In this document: piece by piece, positions 19,151 through 27,722 of the stretch
How positions within the stretch are numbered: position 1 is the stretch's first letter
Layout of the letters: each line of letters starts with the position of its first letter
From: Ilyomonas sp963847085
GTDB lineage: Bacteria; Bacteroidota; Bacteroidia; Chitinophagales; Chitinophagaceae
Reading direction: 5' to 3'
DNA: 64,000 nucleotides
NCBI GenBank assembly: GCA_963847085.1
Contig: CAWJYO010000004.1
Span: 434,001 to 498,000 of the forward strand
Notes under the pieces: model-generated
The model's input: only the letters and a program-made list of their open reading frames with translations
What the model was told of the DNA's origin: nothing
Database searches by the model: none
Translations under genes and position numbers: made by a program

Positions 19151-19153
19151 TGG

Positions 19154-19622
19154 AGTTGACAGATGTTAGATGACAGTTGACAGATAAGGCAAACTATTTC
19201 AGATCCGTTCTTTGTTCGTATTTTCTGATTAATCCATTCAGCATCCTTACCACTTCATCAATTTTATTCGGAAAGATTGAGAAGTCTTGCTCAGTAATGA
19301 TTTCAACCATAACAGCAATGATTAATAACGTTTCTAATTCATATAAAGAACCTCTTGCAATATGTAAAAAATGAATCGTATCTTTTTTATAATTCCTTCC
19401 AATTCCTTCTGCAATGTTGGATGGAATAGAAACCACTGCCCGCTTGATCTGTGATGTTAAAGCAAATATTTCCTCCTTCGGATATTTCCTTGTTAAAAGA
19501 TAAGTTTCTTTTACCAATTGCATGGATTGTTTCCAAACTTCTAAATTTTGATAGGACGTCATAAACTTTCAGGAATTAAATTGTTTTTATGTATGTCATC
19601 TCTACTCTATCATCTGTTAACT
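19154..19622. repeat. Inverted-repeat-bounded cassette carrying a four-helix-bundle gene
   Basis: The left end agttgacagatgttaga (19154-19170) matches the reverse complement of 19606-19622 (agttaacagatgataga) at 15 of 17 positions. The left side continues with a second agttgacagat word. Only the four-helix-bundle gene (19194-19562) lies between. The cassette sits between the moxR stop and the DUF58 start, exactly filling the gap in an otherwise tight operon. That suggests insertion of a 469-bp unit. Confidence 0.5.
19194..19562 (-). CDS. Four-helix-bundle protein (23S rRNA intervening-sequence type)
   Basis: This 122-aa protein matches the S23/IVP four-helix-bundle family (TIGR02436-like). 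Diagnostic parts are YQNLEVWKQSMQLVKETY at the N terminus, the central VSIPSNIAEGIGR and the HFLHIARGSLYELETLL helix. Relatives are encoded within intervening sequences of 23S rRNA genes, and the Avd protein of diversity-generating retroelements has the same fold and binds RNA. No rRNA or reverse transcriptase is present here. It is flanked by imperfect inverted repeats and splits the moxR/DUF58 operon, so I infer a mobile passenger. Function is unknown. Confidence 0.88.
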   Translation of the reverse strand: MTSYQNLEVWKQSMQLVKETYLLTRKYPKEEIFALTSQIKRAVVSIPSNIAEGIGRNYKKDTIHFLHIARGSLYELETLLIIAVMVEIITEQDFSIFPNKIDEVVRMLNGLIRKYEQRTDLK

Positions 19623-19625
19623 AAA

Positions 19626-20624
19626 TCACGGCACTTTCACCACTCTTACAATATCGTCTATAATTTGTTCCGACTTTACATTCTCAGCTTCAGCTTCATA
19701 CGTTAACCCAATGCGGTGGCGCATTACATCTTTACAAATGGCTTTAATATCTTCAGGTATTACAAAACCTCTGCGTTGCATATAAGCGTGAGCTTTCGCA
19801 GCCAGTGCAAGGTTGATGCTCGCACGTGGCGAGCCACCATACGCAATAAGGTTCTTTATTTTGCCTAAACCAAACTCATCGGGGTAGCGCGTGGCAAACA
19901 CAATATCAATGATATACTTTTCAATTTTTTCATCCATATACACTTGCCTTACGAGGTTTCGGGCAGCTATAATTTGTTGGGTGGTAATGACCGCATTTAT
20001 TGTTGGTGCAGCTTCGCCCTGCACTTGCTGACGAATGATTTGTTGCTCTTGCGCACGGTCGGGATAACCCACAATTACCTTCAGCATAAAACGGTCAACC
20101 TGCGCTTCGGGCAGCGGATATGTACCTTCCTGTTCCAATGGATTTTGCGTAGCCAATACCAAAAATGGCTCTTCTAATTTAAACGTATGCTCGCCAATGG
20201 TTACCTGTTTTTCCTGCATCGCTTCCAGCAAAGCACTTTGCACTTTGGCGGGAGCACGGTTGATTTCATCAGCCAGAATAAAATTAGCAAAAATAGGACC
20301 TCTGCGAACCACAAACTCGTTACGTTGCTGGTTGTAAATCATGGTTCCGATAACATCGGCAGGCAACAAATCGGGCGTAAATTGTATGCGGCTGAAATGA
20401 GCCTGAACTGCCTGGGCCAGCAGTTTAATGGTAAGCGTTTTAGCCAGGCCAGGCACGCCTTCCAGCAGTACATGACCATTGCTTAACAAACCAATGAGCA
20501 AGCGGTCAATCATGTATTGCTGACCCACAATTACTTTGTGCATTTCATTGCGTAGCGCATCAATAAATTGGGCTTGTTGCGCAATGGCTTCATTCAGCCT
20601 GCGAATGTCTTCTCCCGTTTGCAT
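19626..20624 (-). CDS. moxR: MoxR-family AAA+ ATPase
   Basis: This 332-aa cytoplasmic ATPase shows Walker A (EGVPGLAKTLT), Walker B (FILADEINRAP), the sensor region VLATQNPLEQEGTYPLPEAQ and the arginine-containing DRFMLK/SPRASI motifs. MoxR proteins act as chaperone-like factors for VWA-domain complexes. The DUF58, batD-like and batA genes downstream in the same direction are the expected partners. The length and motif set are complete, so the protein should be active. Its start at 20624 is followed upstream by a 279-bp gene-free gap shared with divergent hisH. Confidence 0.93.
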   Translation of the reverse strand: MQTGEDIRRLNEAIAQQAQFIDALRNEMHKVIVGQQYMIDRLLIGLLSNGHVLLEGVPGLAKTLTIKLLAQAVQAHFSRIQFTPDLLPADVIGTMIYNQQRNEFVVRRGPIFANFILADEINRAPAKVQSALLEAMQEKQVTIGEHTFKLEEPFLVLATQNPLEQEGTYPLPEAQVDRFMLKVIVGYPDRAQEQQIIRQQVQGEAAPTINAVITTQQIIAARNLVRQVYMDEKIEKYIIDIVFATRYPDEFGLGKIKNLIAYGGSPRASINLALAAKAHAYMQRRGFVIPEDIKAICKDVMRHRIGLTYEAEAENVKSEQIIDDIVRVVKVP

Positions 20625-20903
20625 GTGGTGTTTATTCGTTAATATACAAAGTAAAGGTTCGTTAGGGTGAAATAGGCAGGCATAATAATTTTTTCTAATT
20701 ATTTTAGGAAGAAAAAATCAGCGATGTTCATATTTACTGAAACACAAAGCCACAATGGAAACATAGCTTTTACATCGTATTTCTCTATCTTTTTCCTTTC
20801 TATAATCCTATGTGGTTCTTTATGTTTTGCTATAGTAAAAAGTAAATGTTTAAGCCGGAATGCCTTCTTCTTCTTTTCCCTTTTTACTTTCGCCATTTAT
20901 TTT

Positions 20904-21497
20904 ATGAACATAGTGATAATAAAATACAACGCTGGCAACACACAATCTGTTTTGTATGCATTGGAACGGATAGGTGCTTCTGCGGTTGTTACCGATGATA
21001 TTGAGCAAATACAAAGCGCAGATAAAATTATTTTTCCGGGCGTTGGCGAAGCGAGTACGGCAATGAATTATTTGCGCCAAAGAGGTCTGGATGAAGTAAT
21101 CCGCAATCTTACGCAACCTGTGCTAGGCGTGTGTTTGGGAATGCAGCTCCTATGCGCTCACAGCGAAGAAAACAATACAAAATGCCTTGGTATTTTTACC
21201 GAGGAAGTAAAACGTTTTGCACCGCAAAGCGACGAAATAAAAGTGCCTCAAATTGGCTGGAACGACATTTACAATTTAGAATCCTCCTTGTTTCAAAATA
21301 TTGCCGAAAACAGCTATTGTTATTTTGTACACAGCTATTATGCGTCGCTGGGCAGCCATACCATAGCAATGGCCAATTATGTTCAGCCTTATAGCGCTGC
21401 TTTACAAAAAGATAACTTTTACGGCGTGCAGTTTCACCCCGAAAAAAGTGCGGAAGTAGGAGAGAGGATGTTTAAAAATTTTATCGAAAAGATATAA
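20904..21497 (+). CDS. hisH: Imidazole glycerol phosphate synthase glutaminase subunit HisH
   Basis: This 197-aa class I glutamine amidotransferase starts at the ATG at 20904 (MNIVIIKYNAGNTQSV). The open frame back to 20724 is hydrophobic noise. The catalytic triad is present: cysteine in GVCLGMQLL and histidine/glutamate in GVQFHPEKS. HisH releases ammonia for HisF to form IGP and AICAR in histidine synthesis. No other his gene is adjacent, so this is a detached or second copy. A copy of tttgtttttgc follows the stop by a few bases (about 21507). Confidence 0.92.
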   Translation: MNIVIIKYNAGNTQSVLYALERIGASAVVTDDIEQIQSADKIIFPGVGEASTAMNYLRQRGLDEVIRNLTQPVLGVCLGMQLLCAHSEENNTKCLGIFTEEVKRFAPQSDEIKVPQIGWNDIYNLESSLFQNIAENSYCYFVHSYYASLGSHTIAMANYVQPYSAALQKDNFYGVQFHPEKSAEVGERMFKNFIEKI

Positions 21498-21701
21498 AAG
21501 GGAGTTTGTTTTTGCAGGATAACAGCAATTACGCTTTCCCATTACTCGCTGTCCACAGTAACCGAAATCACAGGTTTGTAAGTTGATTGAATATTTATGT
21601 CTCCGGCTAAATTTGTTTATGCTTTGGATGGGAAAACAATATTTGCCAAAAATGAATTGTTCTTCACTTCTTTTATTTTAGATTCAGCAAATGCGTAAAA
21701 C

Positions 21702-22166
21702 ATGAACGACTCTTTAGAAAAAACGATGGAAGAACTAACACACAGAATAGCAATCGGTGAATTAATCAATAGGTATTCTCGCTTTGCTGATAGGCGTGAG
21801 CCACAAAAGCAGGCCGAACTTTTTACCGAAGATGGAACCATAGAAATTTATCATGGTGAACCGGGTAATAATAAGCCCGATGCCTTATTACGTGGAAGAA
21901 AAGAATTGGCGGCTGCTTTTGAAGGGCTGAAACAATATGATACTACTTATCATTTGAATGGACAAAACACCCTTCAATTGTTAAATGATTCTGCAACCGG
22001 AGAAGTGCATTGTCTATCGCATCATTTATGGGCGGAAAATGGAAAGCGAATGCTGATGATAATGGCTATTCGTTACTACGACACTTATATTCATAAGGAT
22101 AACAACTGGTTTTTTGGGAACCGAAAGCTTATTATTGATTTCATTGATAAACGACTTTCAACCTGA
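21702..22166 (+). CDS. SnoaL-like / NTF2-fold protein
   Basis: This 154-aa protein fits the SnoaL-4 / NTF2-like fold: helical start LTHRIAIGELINRYSRFADRR, then ELFTEDGTIEIYHG and ALLRGRKELAAAFEGL, and a beta-sheet end with IMAIRYYDTYIHKDNNWFFGNRKL. No signal peptide is present, so it is cytoplasmic. Members are ketosteroid-isomerase-like enzymes or small-molecule binders of varied chemistry. Function is not assignable. It stands alone, with 204 bp to hisH and 232 bp to the aldo/keto reductase. Confidence 0.8.
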   Translation: MNDSLEKTMEELTHRIAIGELINRYSRFADRREPQKQAELFTEDGTIEIYHGEPGNNKPDALLRGRKELAAAFEGLKQYDTTYHLNGQNTLQLLNDSATGEVHCLSHHLWAENGKRMLMIMAIRYYDTYIHKDNNWFFGNRKLIIDFIDKRLST

Positions 22167-22203
22167 ATAATGATACCAGGCGATGGTAAAAACGATCTAC
22201 ATT

Positions 22204-22254
22204 TCTTACGAATAAAAACTATCAAACGAACTATCAACTGTCAAACAGTTTTTC
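22204..22254. repeat. Short phrase repeat AACTATCAAAC / AACTATCAACTGTCAAAC
   Basis: Within the 232-bp gap upstream of the aldo/keto reductase, the words actatcaaac, actatcaac and actgtcaaac follow each other, bounded by aaaaact and agttttt. It is the same style of degenerate-word element as the others in this window but short. No gene is visible in 22167-22398. Confidence 0.35.
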
Positions 22255-22398
22255 ATAGAGTTTTACAACATCGAAATTGCCGCAGGAAATATTTTCGCTT
22301 TTACTCAACATCAATCAGGTGGCTTTTGTTTTTACCGATATTTTCTTGAATCCATCTCTGGCATCAATCTTTCTTCTTCTTTACAAAAAGAAACCAGC

Positions 22399-23385
22399 AT
22401 GAAATATAGAACCTTAGCCGCCATCGGCGAACAACTCTCCGCCATCGGTCTTGGCTGCATGAGCATGAGCCATGCTTACGGCACGCCCGACGATGATGAG
22501 TCCATCAAAACGCTTCACCTTGCGCTCGACCTCGGCATCAACTTCTGGGATACCGCCGATGTTTATGGCAGCGGTAAAAACGAAGAGTTGATTTCGAAAG
22601 TTCTTGTTCCGAACCGAAGCAAAGTGTTCATTGCTACCAAGTTTGGCTTTACGCAGTCGCCCGGCGGGAACATGACATTTAACGGCTCGCCGGCCTACAT
22701 GAAGACCGCCATCGAAAACAGCCTGCGCCGACTCCGTATCGAAACAATAGACCTCTACTATGCGCACCGTATTGACCCTAACATTCCCGTCGAAGAAATG
22801 GTAGGTGCAATGGCAGACTTAGTGCAGCAAGGCAAAGTGCGCTATCTCGGCCTCTCCGAAGCCTCTGCTACCTCCATCCGCCGTGCCCATGCTGTCCATC
22901 CCATCAGCGCTGTGCAAAGCGAATATTCCCTGCTCACCCGCGATGTAGAGAAGAGTGTACTGCCTGCCTGCCAGGAACTCGGCATTACGTTAGTTCCTTT
23001 CAGTCCGTTGGCCCGTGGCCTTATGACCAACACGCTCAACCTTGCAAATCTTCCCGATAACGATTTCCGCAAAAAGCTGCCCCGCTATGGTGGTGAACAT
23101 GCCGAAAACAACGAGCACTTAGCCGCTGCCTTTGCCAACCTGGCAAAAAGTATCGGTTATTCTGCTGCACAACTTGCGATCGCATGGGTATTGGCACAAG
23201 GCGACAATATCATTCCCATCCCTGGTACGAAAAAGCAAAGCAAGTTGCAGGACAATGCCGGCAGCGTGGACGTACAGCTTACACCTGATAATATGCAGCA
23301 AATAGATGATCTGCTAAAGCAATATCCCAATGTTGGCGACCGCTACGACGAAGGCAGCAAAAAGATGGTGGATCGGGAAGGATAA
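22399..23385 (+). CDS. Aldo/keto reductase
   Basis: This 328-aa NADPH-dependent oxidoreductase of the AKR superfamily has the catalytic tetrad in place: Asp and Tyr in FWDTADVYGSG, Lys in VFIATKFGF and His in YYAHRIDP. The cofactor loop is near IIPIPGTKKQSKL. It resembles the AKR11/YajO-like group that reduces aldehydes and ketones. Its codons are visibly richer in GC (runs such as ctcgacctcggcatc) than the flanking genes, which suggests recent horizontal acquisition. The frame is intact. No operon partner lies within 200 bp on either side. Confidence 0.92.
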   Translation: MKYRTLAAIGEQLSAIGLGCMSMSHAYGTPDDDESIKTLHLALDLGINFWDTADVYGSGKNEELISKVLVPNRSKVFIATKFGFTQSPGGNMTFNGSPAYMKTAIENSLRRLRIETIDLYYAHRIDPNIPVEEMVGAMADLVQQGKVRYLGLSEASATSIRRAHAVHPISAVQSEYSLLTRDVEKSVLPACQELGITLVPFSPLARGLMTNTLNLANLPDNDFRKKLPRYGGEHAENNEHLAAAFANLAKSIGYSAAQLAIAWVLAQGDNIIPIPGTKKQSKLQDNAGSVDVQLTPDNMQQIDDLLKQYPNVGDRYDEGSKKMVDREG

Positions 23386-23737
23386 ATTGCCATACATTAT
23401 AAAGCAGATAAGAATAATACCGGAATAGGCTCTTAGAATTTTGCCTTTATTTCGTCGAAGTTTGTGAAGAACGCAACAAGGGTAGAAAAGTACCGTAAAT
23501 CGAAGAGAGGATATTGGGAAATTGTATTGAAATGGAATAAAACGAAGTTTAGTTTTACACGATTTTTATTGACTCGGGTGTGATGGAAAGATGTGAGATC
23601 CTAAAATTGTATTCGCTTATATATTGCTTGTAGCTTGTTATCCTGCGGCATAAGATTTGGCTTTTGTAATGTTCAATCAAAAACAAAATCGTTCAGCTTT
23701 AAATAGGAACAACGTTTGTTTTTGCACGAATAATCAG
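23386..23737. other. Gene-free gap before the endonuclease III homologue
   Basis: I see no gene in these 352 bp. Near the downstream end, two copies of the overrepresented word face each other: tcaaaaacaaaatcg (about 23679) and acgtttgtttttgc (about 23711), just upstream of the ATG at 23738. Confidence 0.5.
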
Positions 23738-24457
23738 ATGAACATGATAACAGAAGAAGAGATAAAAAGCAAGCAGCAATTGGTGTTGGAAGTGCACGAA
23801 CGATTATCGGAAATATACGGAAGCGGTATCAAGTATTTTCATGATTTAGACCCATTAAGCGAACTGGTATCATCGCTTTTATCACATCGAACTAAGAACA
23901 GAGAATCAGCAAAAGCATACGCCAATTTAATGCAAACTTTTGGCACCTGGGAAGCCGTGCGCGATGCACCTGCCGCAGAAGTAGAAGCTGCCATACAACC
24001 TTGCACCTGGCCCGAACAAAAAGCACCGCGCGTACAACAAGTATTACGGATGATAACCGAATTAAAAGGCAGTTTATTGTTAGACTTCTTAAGTGAAATG
24101 AGTGTTTCTGCTGCAAGAACCTGGTTAGAACAATTGCCCGGTGTGGGGCCGAAAACAAGTGCTGCGGTAATCTCGTTTAGCACTTTGCGCGGGAAAGCTT
24201 TGCCGGTTGATTCGCATCATTTTCGAGTAGCAGTAAGGTTGGGTATTATTGAAGAAAAAATAGGCGAAACCAAAGCCAACCGCGTGCTGGAAGCATTGCT
24301 GCCAGCGGGTTTTACGGCGCAGGACGTGTACGACAATCATCAGCTCATGATGAAGCACGGGCAAAAAATTTGTTTGTATTATCATCCGGCCTGCAGGCAA
24401 TGTGTGTTGTTGGATCTTTGCCCTACGGGAAAGAAAAATTTGGAGAAAGAACCTTAG
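23738..24457 (+). CDS. Endonuclease III-family DNA glycosylase/AP lyase
   Basis: I start at 23738 (MNMITEEEIKSKQQ). An in-frame start at 23657 adds an unlikely cysteine/asparagine-rich leader. The roughly 239-aa protein has the HhH-GPD core with the lyase lysine in LPGVGPKTS and the catalytic aspartate in LPVDSHHFRVAVRLG. It also has the iron-sulfur loop C-x6-C-x2-C-x5-C at the end (CLYYHPACRQCVLLDLC). It should remove oxidised pyrimidines in base excision repair. The VDSHHFRV sequence deviates from the usual VDTHVxR of Nth proper, so a related subfamily is possible. It stops at TAG. Confidence 0.88.
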   Translation: MNMITEEEIKSKQQLVLEVHERLSEIYGSGIKYFHDLDPLSELVSSLLSHRTKNRESAKAYANLMQTFGTWEAVRDAPAAEVEAAIQPCTWPEQKAPRVQQVLRMITELKGSLLLDFLSEMSVSAARTWLEQLPGVGPKTSAAVISFSTLRGKALPVDSHHFRVAVRLGIIEEKIGETKANRVLEALLPAGFTAQDVYDNHQLMMKHGQKICLYYHPACRQCVLLDLCPTGKKNLEKEP

Positions 24458-24556
24458 TGTTCTTTGAAGCAAATAAACTCTTTCACACCTGAAACAAATC
24501 GAATCAATGCAATAACAGCCATTGCATTGATTCATATCTCCACATCTTTTATAGTT

Positions 24557-25607
24557 TCATTCTACTTTAAAAGCATCCAATGCCTTTGTAGGCCGGCCAT
24601 TATCGCCCCATGCGCTCAAGCCATAATGGCTCCAGCTTCTCGCACCTTCGGGTTCCCAATAAATAACTCCCAAACCTTTTCCATTGGGTACAGCTTTTAC
24701 TTTTTTTATAACCGCCACCAGCATATCGTACGTGTTTTGCGCTTTAAAGTCTTCGCCACCTACTTCAACCACCATTACCTCTTTGCCATAACGCGCTGCC
24801 ATGTCCTTCAGATTATTTCCCAAATCATCAATGGACAAAGTATAATCAGGATTGCCCGGTAGCCAATAAGGATAATAAGACATACCAATTACATCGAACT
24901 TTGCATGATGAGCCGTGGCACTGTCAAACCAGGTATGGAAGCGTTGGTTATTATTGCCCTGGTCTACATGCAAAATTACTTTGGTAGAAGGGCTTACGGC
25001 TTTAATGGCGGCATAGCCCTCATTAATCAATTGCGCCAGGCTATCCCAGTGTTTTGTACTGCCTTCAGGATACATCATACCGCCCGCCGTTTCGTTGCCT
25101 ATCTGTGCCCATTCCGGCGTTATACCCTCGTTTTGCAAGGCTTGCATTACATCTTTGGTATAGTTGTACACATCGGTAAGCAATTGGGGAAAAGGATGTC
25201 CCTCCCAGGCGGCAGGTTTCTTTTGTTTACCCGGGTCAGCCCAGCTATCACTGTAATGAAAATCAATCATTACGCGCAATTCCCCAATTTTTAGCGCGAA
25301 CCGCCATAGCCACAGTTTCATCCTTACTATTATGACCGCTGGCGGGGTCGTTAGAAGGATTCACCCAGGTACGCAAACGGATGGTATTGATACCCTTGCT
25401 TTTTAATATTTGAAACACATCTTCCTTCACACCACTGTCGTTATAATACTGGTAACCAGAAGCTTCCATTTGTGGCAACCAGCCAATATCGGCACCTTTT
25501 ACAAACGCATTGTTATTGTTTTGTTGTGCTATGGCCTGTGGTTGAAAAAAGATAAGAATAAAAAAAGAAAAAAGGAATAAGCTCAGGTGTTGAATGGTTA
25601 TTTTCAT
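24557..25607 (-). CDS. GH53 arabinogalactan endo-beta-1,4-galactanase, one frameshift
   Basis: Start at 25607 (MKITIQHLSLFLFSFF signal, cleavage after IAQ). The GH53 TIM barrel follows: FVKGADIGWLPQME, GINTIRLRTWVNP, VMIDFHYSDSWADPGKQ, the acid/base region PEWAQIGNETAGGM and the nucleophile region MVVEVGGEDF. The enzyme cleaves beta-1,4-galactan side chains of pectin, and export points to the periplasm or surface. The frame breaks near 25280 (an extra base in gggaattgcg) between AKNWG and LRVMIDFHY, probably a sequence error. It is separated from the GH43/GH16 genes by about 4 kb of unrelated genes but fits the same pectin/hemicellulose theme. Confidence 0.9.
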
Positions 25608-26004
25608 AGGCTGCAATGATATGAAAATAGAGATGATAACAAATAAGGAGCCGGGTGCAGTTATGTTTTGTTTTGAAGGCAAAATTCTTAGGCTCGAACA
25701 TCTTCTCTCAAAGAGGACGATGCATTATAATCAGATTATTTGCCACGTTCCCACGCCCACGCCACGTTCTTCGAGATATTAGCGCAGCGCATCTCGAAGA
25801 AGGGATAAAATGATTCTCCGAATCATTTCCTTACCAAGCCAATTTTGCAACTTCGTTTGTTTTTATTGAGATTTTCAACTTCATTGTTACATTGCACTAT
25901 GCTTACAAAAGGCATCAATTTTACTATAGATGTAGAGATGGGAAAAACTGAGCTAATAAGCAATTCCTTTTCAATTAATAGCTTTACCACTCAAACCTTA
26001 TTGT
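25608..26004. other. Gene-free gap with two adjacent hairpins
   Basis: These 397 bp separate the divergent GH53 and cupin-like genes and should contain both promoters, though I cannot place them. The clear content is the pair of palindromes at 25767-25828 and a preceding run of cacg/cacgcc words. No gene is supported. Confidence 0.5.
25767..25828. repeat. Two consecutive perfect hairpins
   Basis: Hairpin one: ttcttcgagat (25767-25777) pairs with atctcgaagaa (25791-25801), 11 bp with a 13-nt loop. Hairpin two: aaatgattc (25808-25816) pairs with gaatcattt (25820-25828), 9 bp with a 3-nt loop. No T run follows, so this is not a typical terminator. It resembles a REP-like or regulatory palindrome pair. 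Confidence 0.6.
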
Positions 26005-26668
26005 ATGAAGTACAGAAAGTATCTTCTCTGTTTTCTATTTGTTATTCTTTCATTTCATACAAATGAAGGCACAGGAAGTTCCGGTGGTAAAAGAACCACA
26101 TCATAAACCTGTTTTGGTAAATGAGTATGTACGTTTGCTGGATGTGCATCTTAACCCTGGTGATACGACCTTGTATCATGTACACCAAACACCCTCAGTT
26201 ATAGTACCCATTTCAAAAACAACGACTGGGATTCAAAAGTGGGGTGAAGCGCCAGGAATACCTTCAACGTCATTGCCCGGCAATGTTGGTTTCGTGCATT
26301 TTGAAACCAACCCTGTAACACACCGGGTTTTTAATGCAGATAACAATGTATATCATGTAATGGATATTGAATTGGTAAAGAAAGAACCATCACCCGATTC
26401 CTGTGCTGCATGGCAGCAAGGCGGTGTTGAAACAGCAATTAATGAGAAGCTTGTTCGTGTTTATAAATTTGATGTTTCAAACACTTCATTGTTGCATGTT
26501 TCCGCAAGCTCTTGTGCCTATTTACTCATTTGTATTTCCGGTGAACTGAATGGGGGAAGTAAAAATATCAGAACAGGAGAATACGTTTTCTTTAATCCCA
26601 ATACGCCACTCAACATCAGCAATCACCAAACAGAAAAGGCAAGTTGTGTTTTGCTCCAGTTGAAATAA
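26005..26668 (+). CDS. Secreted cupin-like protein, probable frameshift after the signal peptide
   Basis: The main frame (from about 26039) reads a 200-aa beta-rich protein with cupin features: LNPGDTTLYHVHQTPSVIVPIS, HRVFNADNNVYHVMDIEL and a second beta half ISGELNGGSKNIRTGEYVFFNP. No signal peptide is in that frame, but the ATG at 26005 in another frame starts MKYRKYLLCFLFVILSFH. That would run into MKAQEVPVV after a one-base correction near 26045-26055, a typical Bacteroidota signal ending in AQ. I therefore call one gene from 26005. Substrate and function are unknown. It is convergent with the MBL hydrolase gene, 58 bp apart. Confidence 0.65.
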
Positions 26669-26726
26669 GGCTGCCTTTTCTTCGCAACATCATCTTCAAT
26701 AGCTTTCTGCGCATTGCCTATACCTC

Positions 26727-27584
26727 CTATAGCGTTTCCAACCGGCTTAATCTTTTAGCCGCTTCTCCATCGTGCGAGGGAATAAAAACGAGCGGGTAGT
26801 GTTTAGCAAAAGTCTTTACTGTATCATAAGTAGCCTTCGCCAGCCGGTTGCTCGCATTGTTGCCGGGGAAGGTTCCTCTTACCAACTGCTGCTGCGTGTA
26901 GCAGATATCGGCAGCAAAGAGAAGAAAACATTCATCGGTTTGCAGCAGCACAGAAGTATGATGCCAGGTATGACCGGGCGTTTCCACCCATACCATGTCT
27001 TTTGCCGCCGTAAGAAAGTGAGCGGCAGAGAATACATCATAGCGTTCTGTTATATCCACTAATTGCGGCGCAAACCATGAGGGATAGAGTTTGGGCAAAT
27101 CACCATAAGGCTTTTGCCATTCTTTTTGGCTTACTAATATTGGCACATTGGGGAAGTGCGTTATGCCATCGGTATGGTCGAAATGAAGATGGGTAAGCAC
27201 TACCGCCTTTACCTTTTCGGTAGGCAGGCAAAGCGATTCCAATTGTTTGTCTATCTCATCGTCTTGATTAACCGAGAAGCGGAACTGCGACCTGTCGAAC
27301 CAGTTTGCTAAAAGCCCTGATGACTTGAAATAATCTTTGTCCGTAACGGCAGCTACTTCACCTGTATCAATGATAAAAATACCCTCGGGATGTTCTACCA
27401 CCATTACGTGGATGGGCAGCCATTCTGTAAATTGTGTGTCCAGCACAAAGGAGGCAATCGCAGCGATACCAGCTCTTTTGTTTTCCCTGAAGCTATTTTT
27501 AACAGCTACTGCTCCGGTAGAGAGAAGATGAACGGTAACGGTTTGTCCGTGACTATAGAGACGGATAGTAGTGGTGCCAAACAT
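26727..27584 (-). CDS. MBL-fold metallo-hydrolase (lactonase-like)
   Basis: This 285-aa metallo-beta-lactamase-fold enzyme has the metal motif HLHFDHTDGI (HxHxDH), a further histidine in VETPGHTWHHTSV, aspartate in LFAADICYT and the late histidine in FIPSHDGEA. The arrangement resembles N-acyl-homoserine lactonase-type hydrolases. The substrate could also be another lactone or ester, so I do not claim quorum quenching. No signal peptide is seen. It is flanked by a convergent cupin-like gene and, 138 bp upstream, the end of the JmjC-like gene on the same strand. Confidence 0.85.
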   Translation of the reverse strand: MFGTTTIRLYSHGQTVTVHLLSTGAVAVKNSFRENKRAGIAAIASFVLDTQFTEWLPIHVMVVEHPEGIFIIDTGEVAAVTDKDYFKSSGLLANWFDRSQFRFSVNQDDEIDKQLESLCLPTEKVKAVVLTHLHFDHTDGITHFPNVPILVSQKEWQKPYGDLPKLYPSWFAPQLVDITERYDVFSAAHFLTAAKDMVWVETPGHTWHHTSVLLQTDECFLLFAADICYTQQQLVRGTFPGNNASNRLAKATYDTVKTFAKHYPLVFIPSHDGEAAKRLSRLETL

Positions 27585-27722
27585 AAGTTATAGGTACTGG
27601 TTTCTCTATCGGTCAGTTTCACTTACCGAACCGAAGTTTAAATAGCAAAGCATCTCGTGTTCTTTGTTGATTCAAGCATCGTCTTCTTTAAAGAAAGGTG
27701 CGACGAAAAAAGAGTTGTGCTC

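Noticed and set aside
19194..19562. Diversity-generating retroelement (Avd homologue)
   Set aside because: The protein fold is similar, but no reverse transcriptase, template repeat or variable repeat is in the window.
20724..20903. N-terminal membrane extension of HisH
   Set aside because: HisH is cytoplasmic and normally starts MNIVIIKYNAGN; the extension is upstream noise.
26727..27584. Quorum-quenching lactonase
   Set aside because: The metal motif fits but many MBL hydrolases share it, and nothing in the context points to acyl-homoserine lactones.
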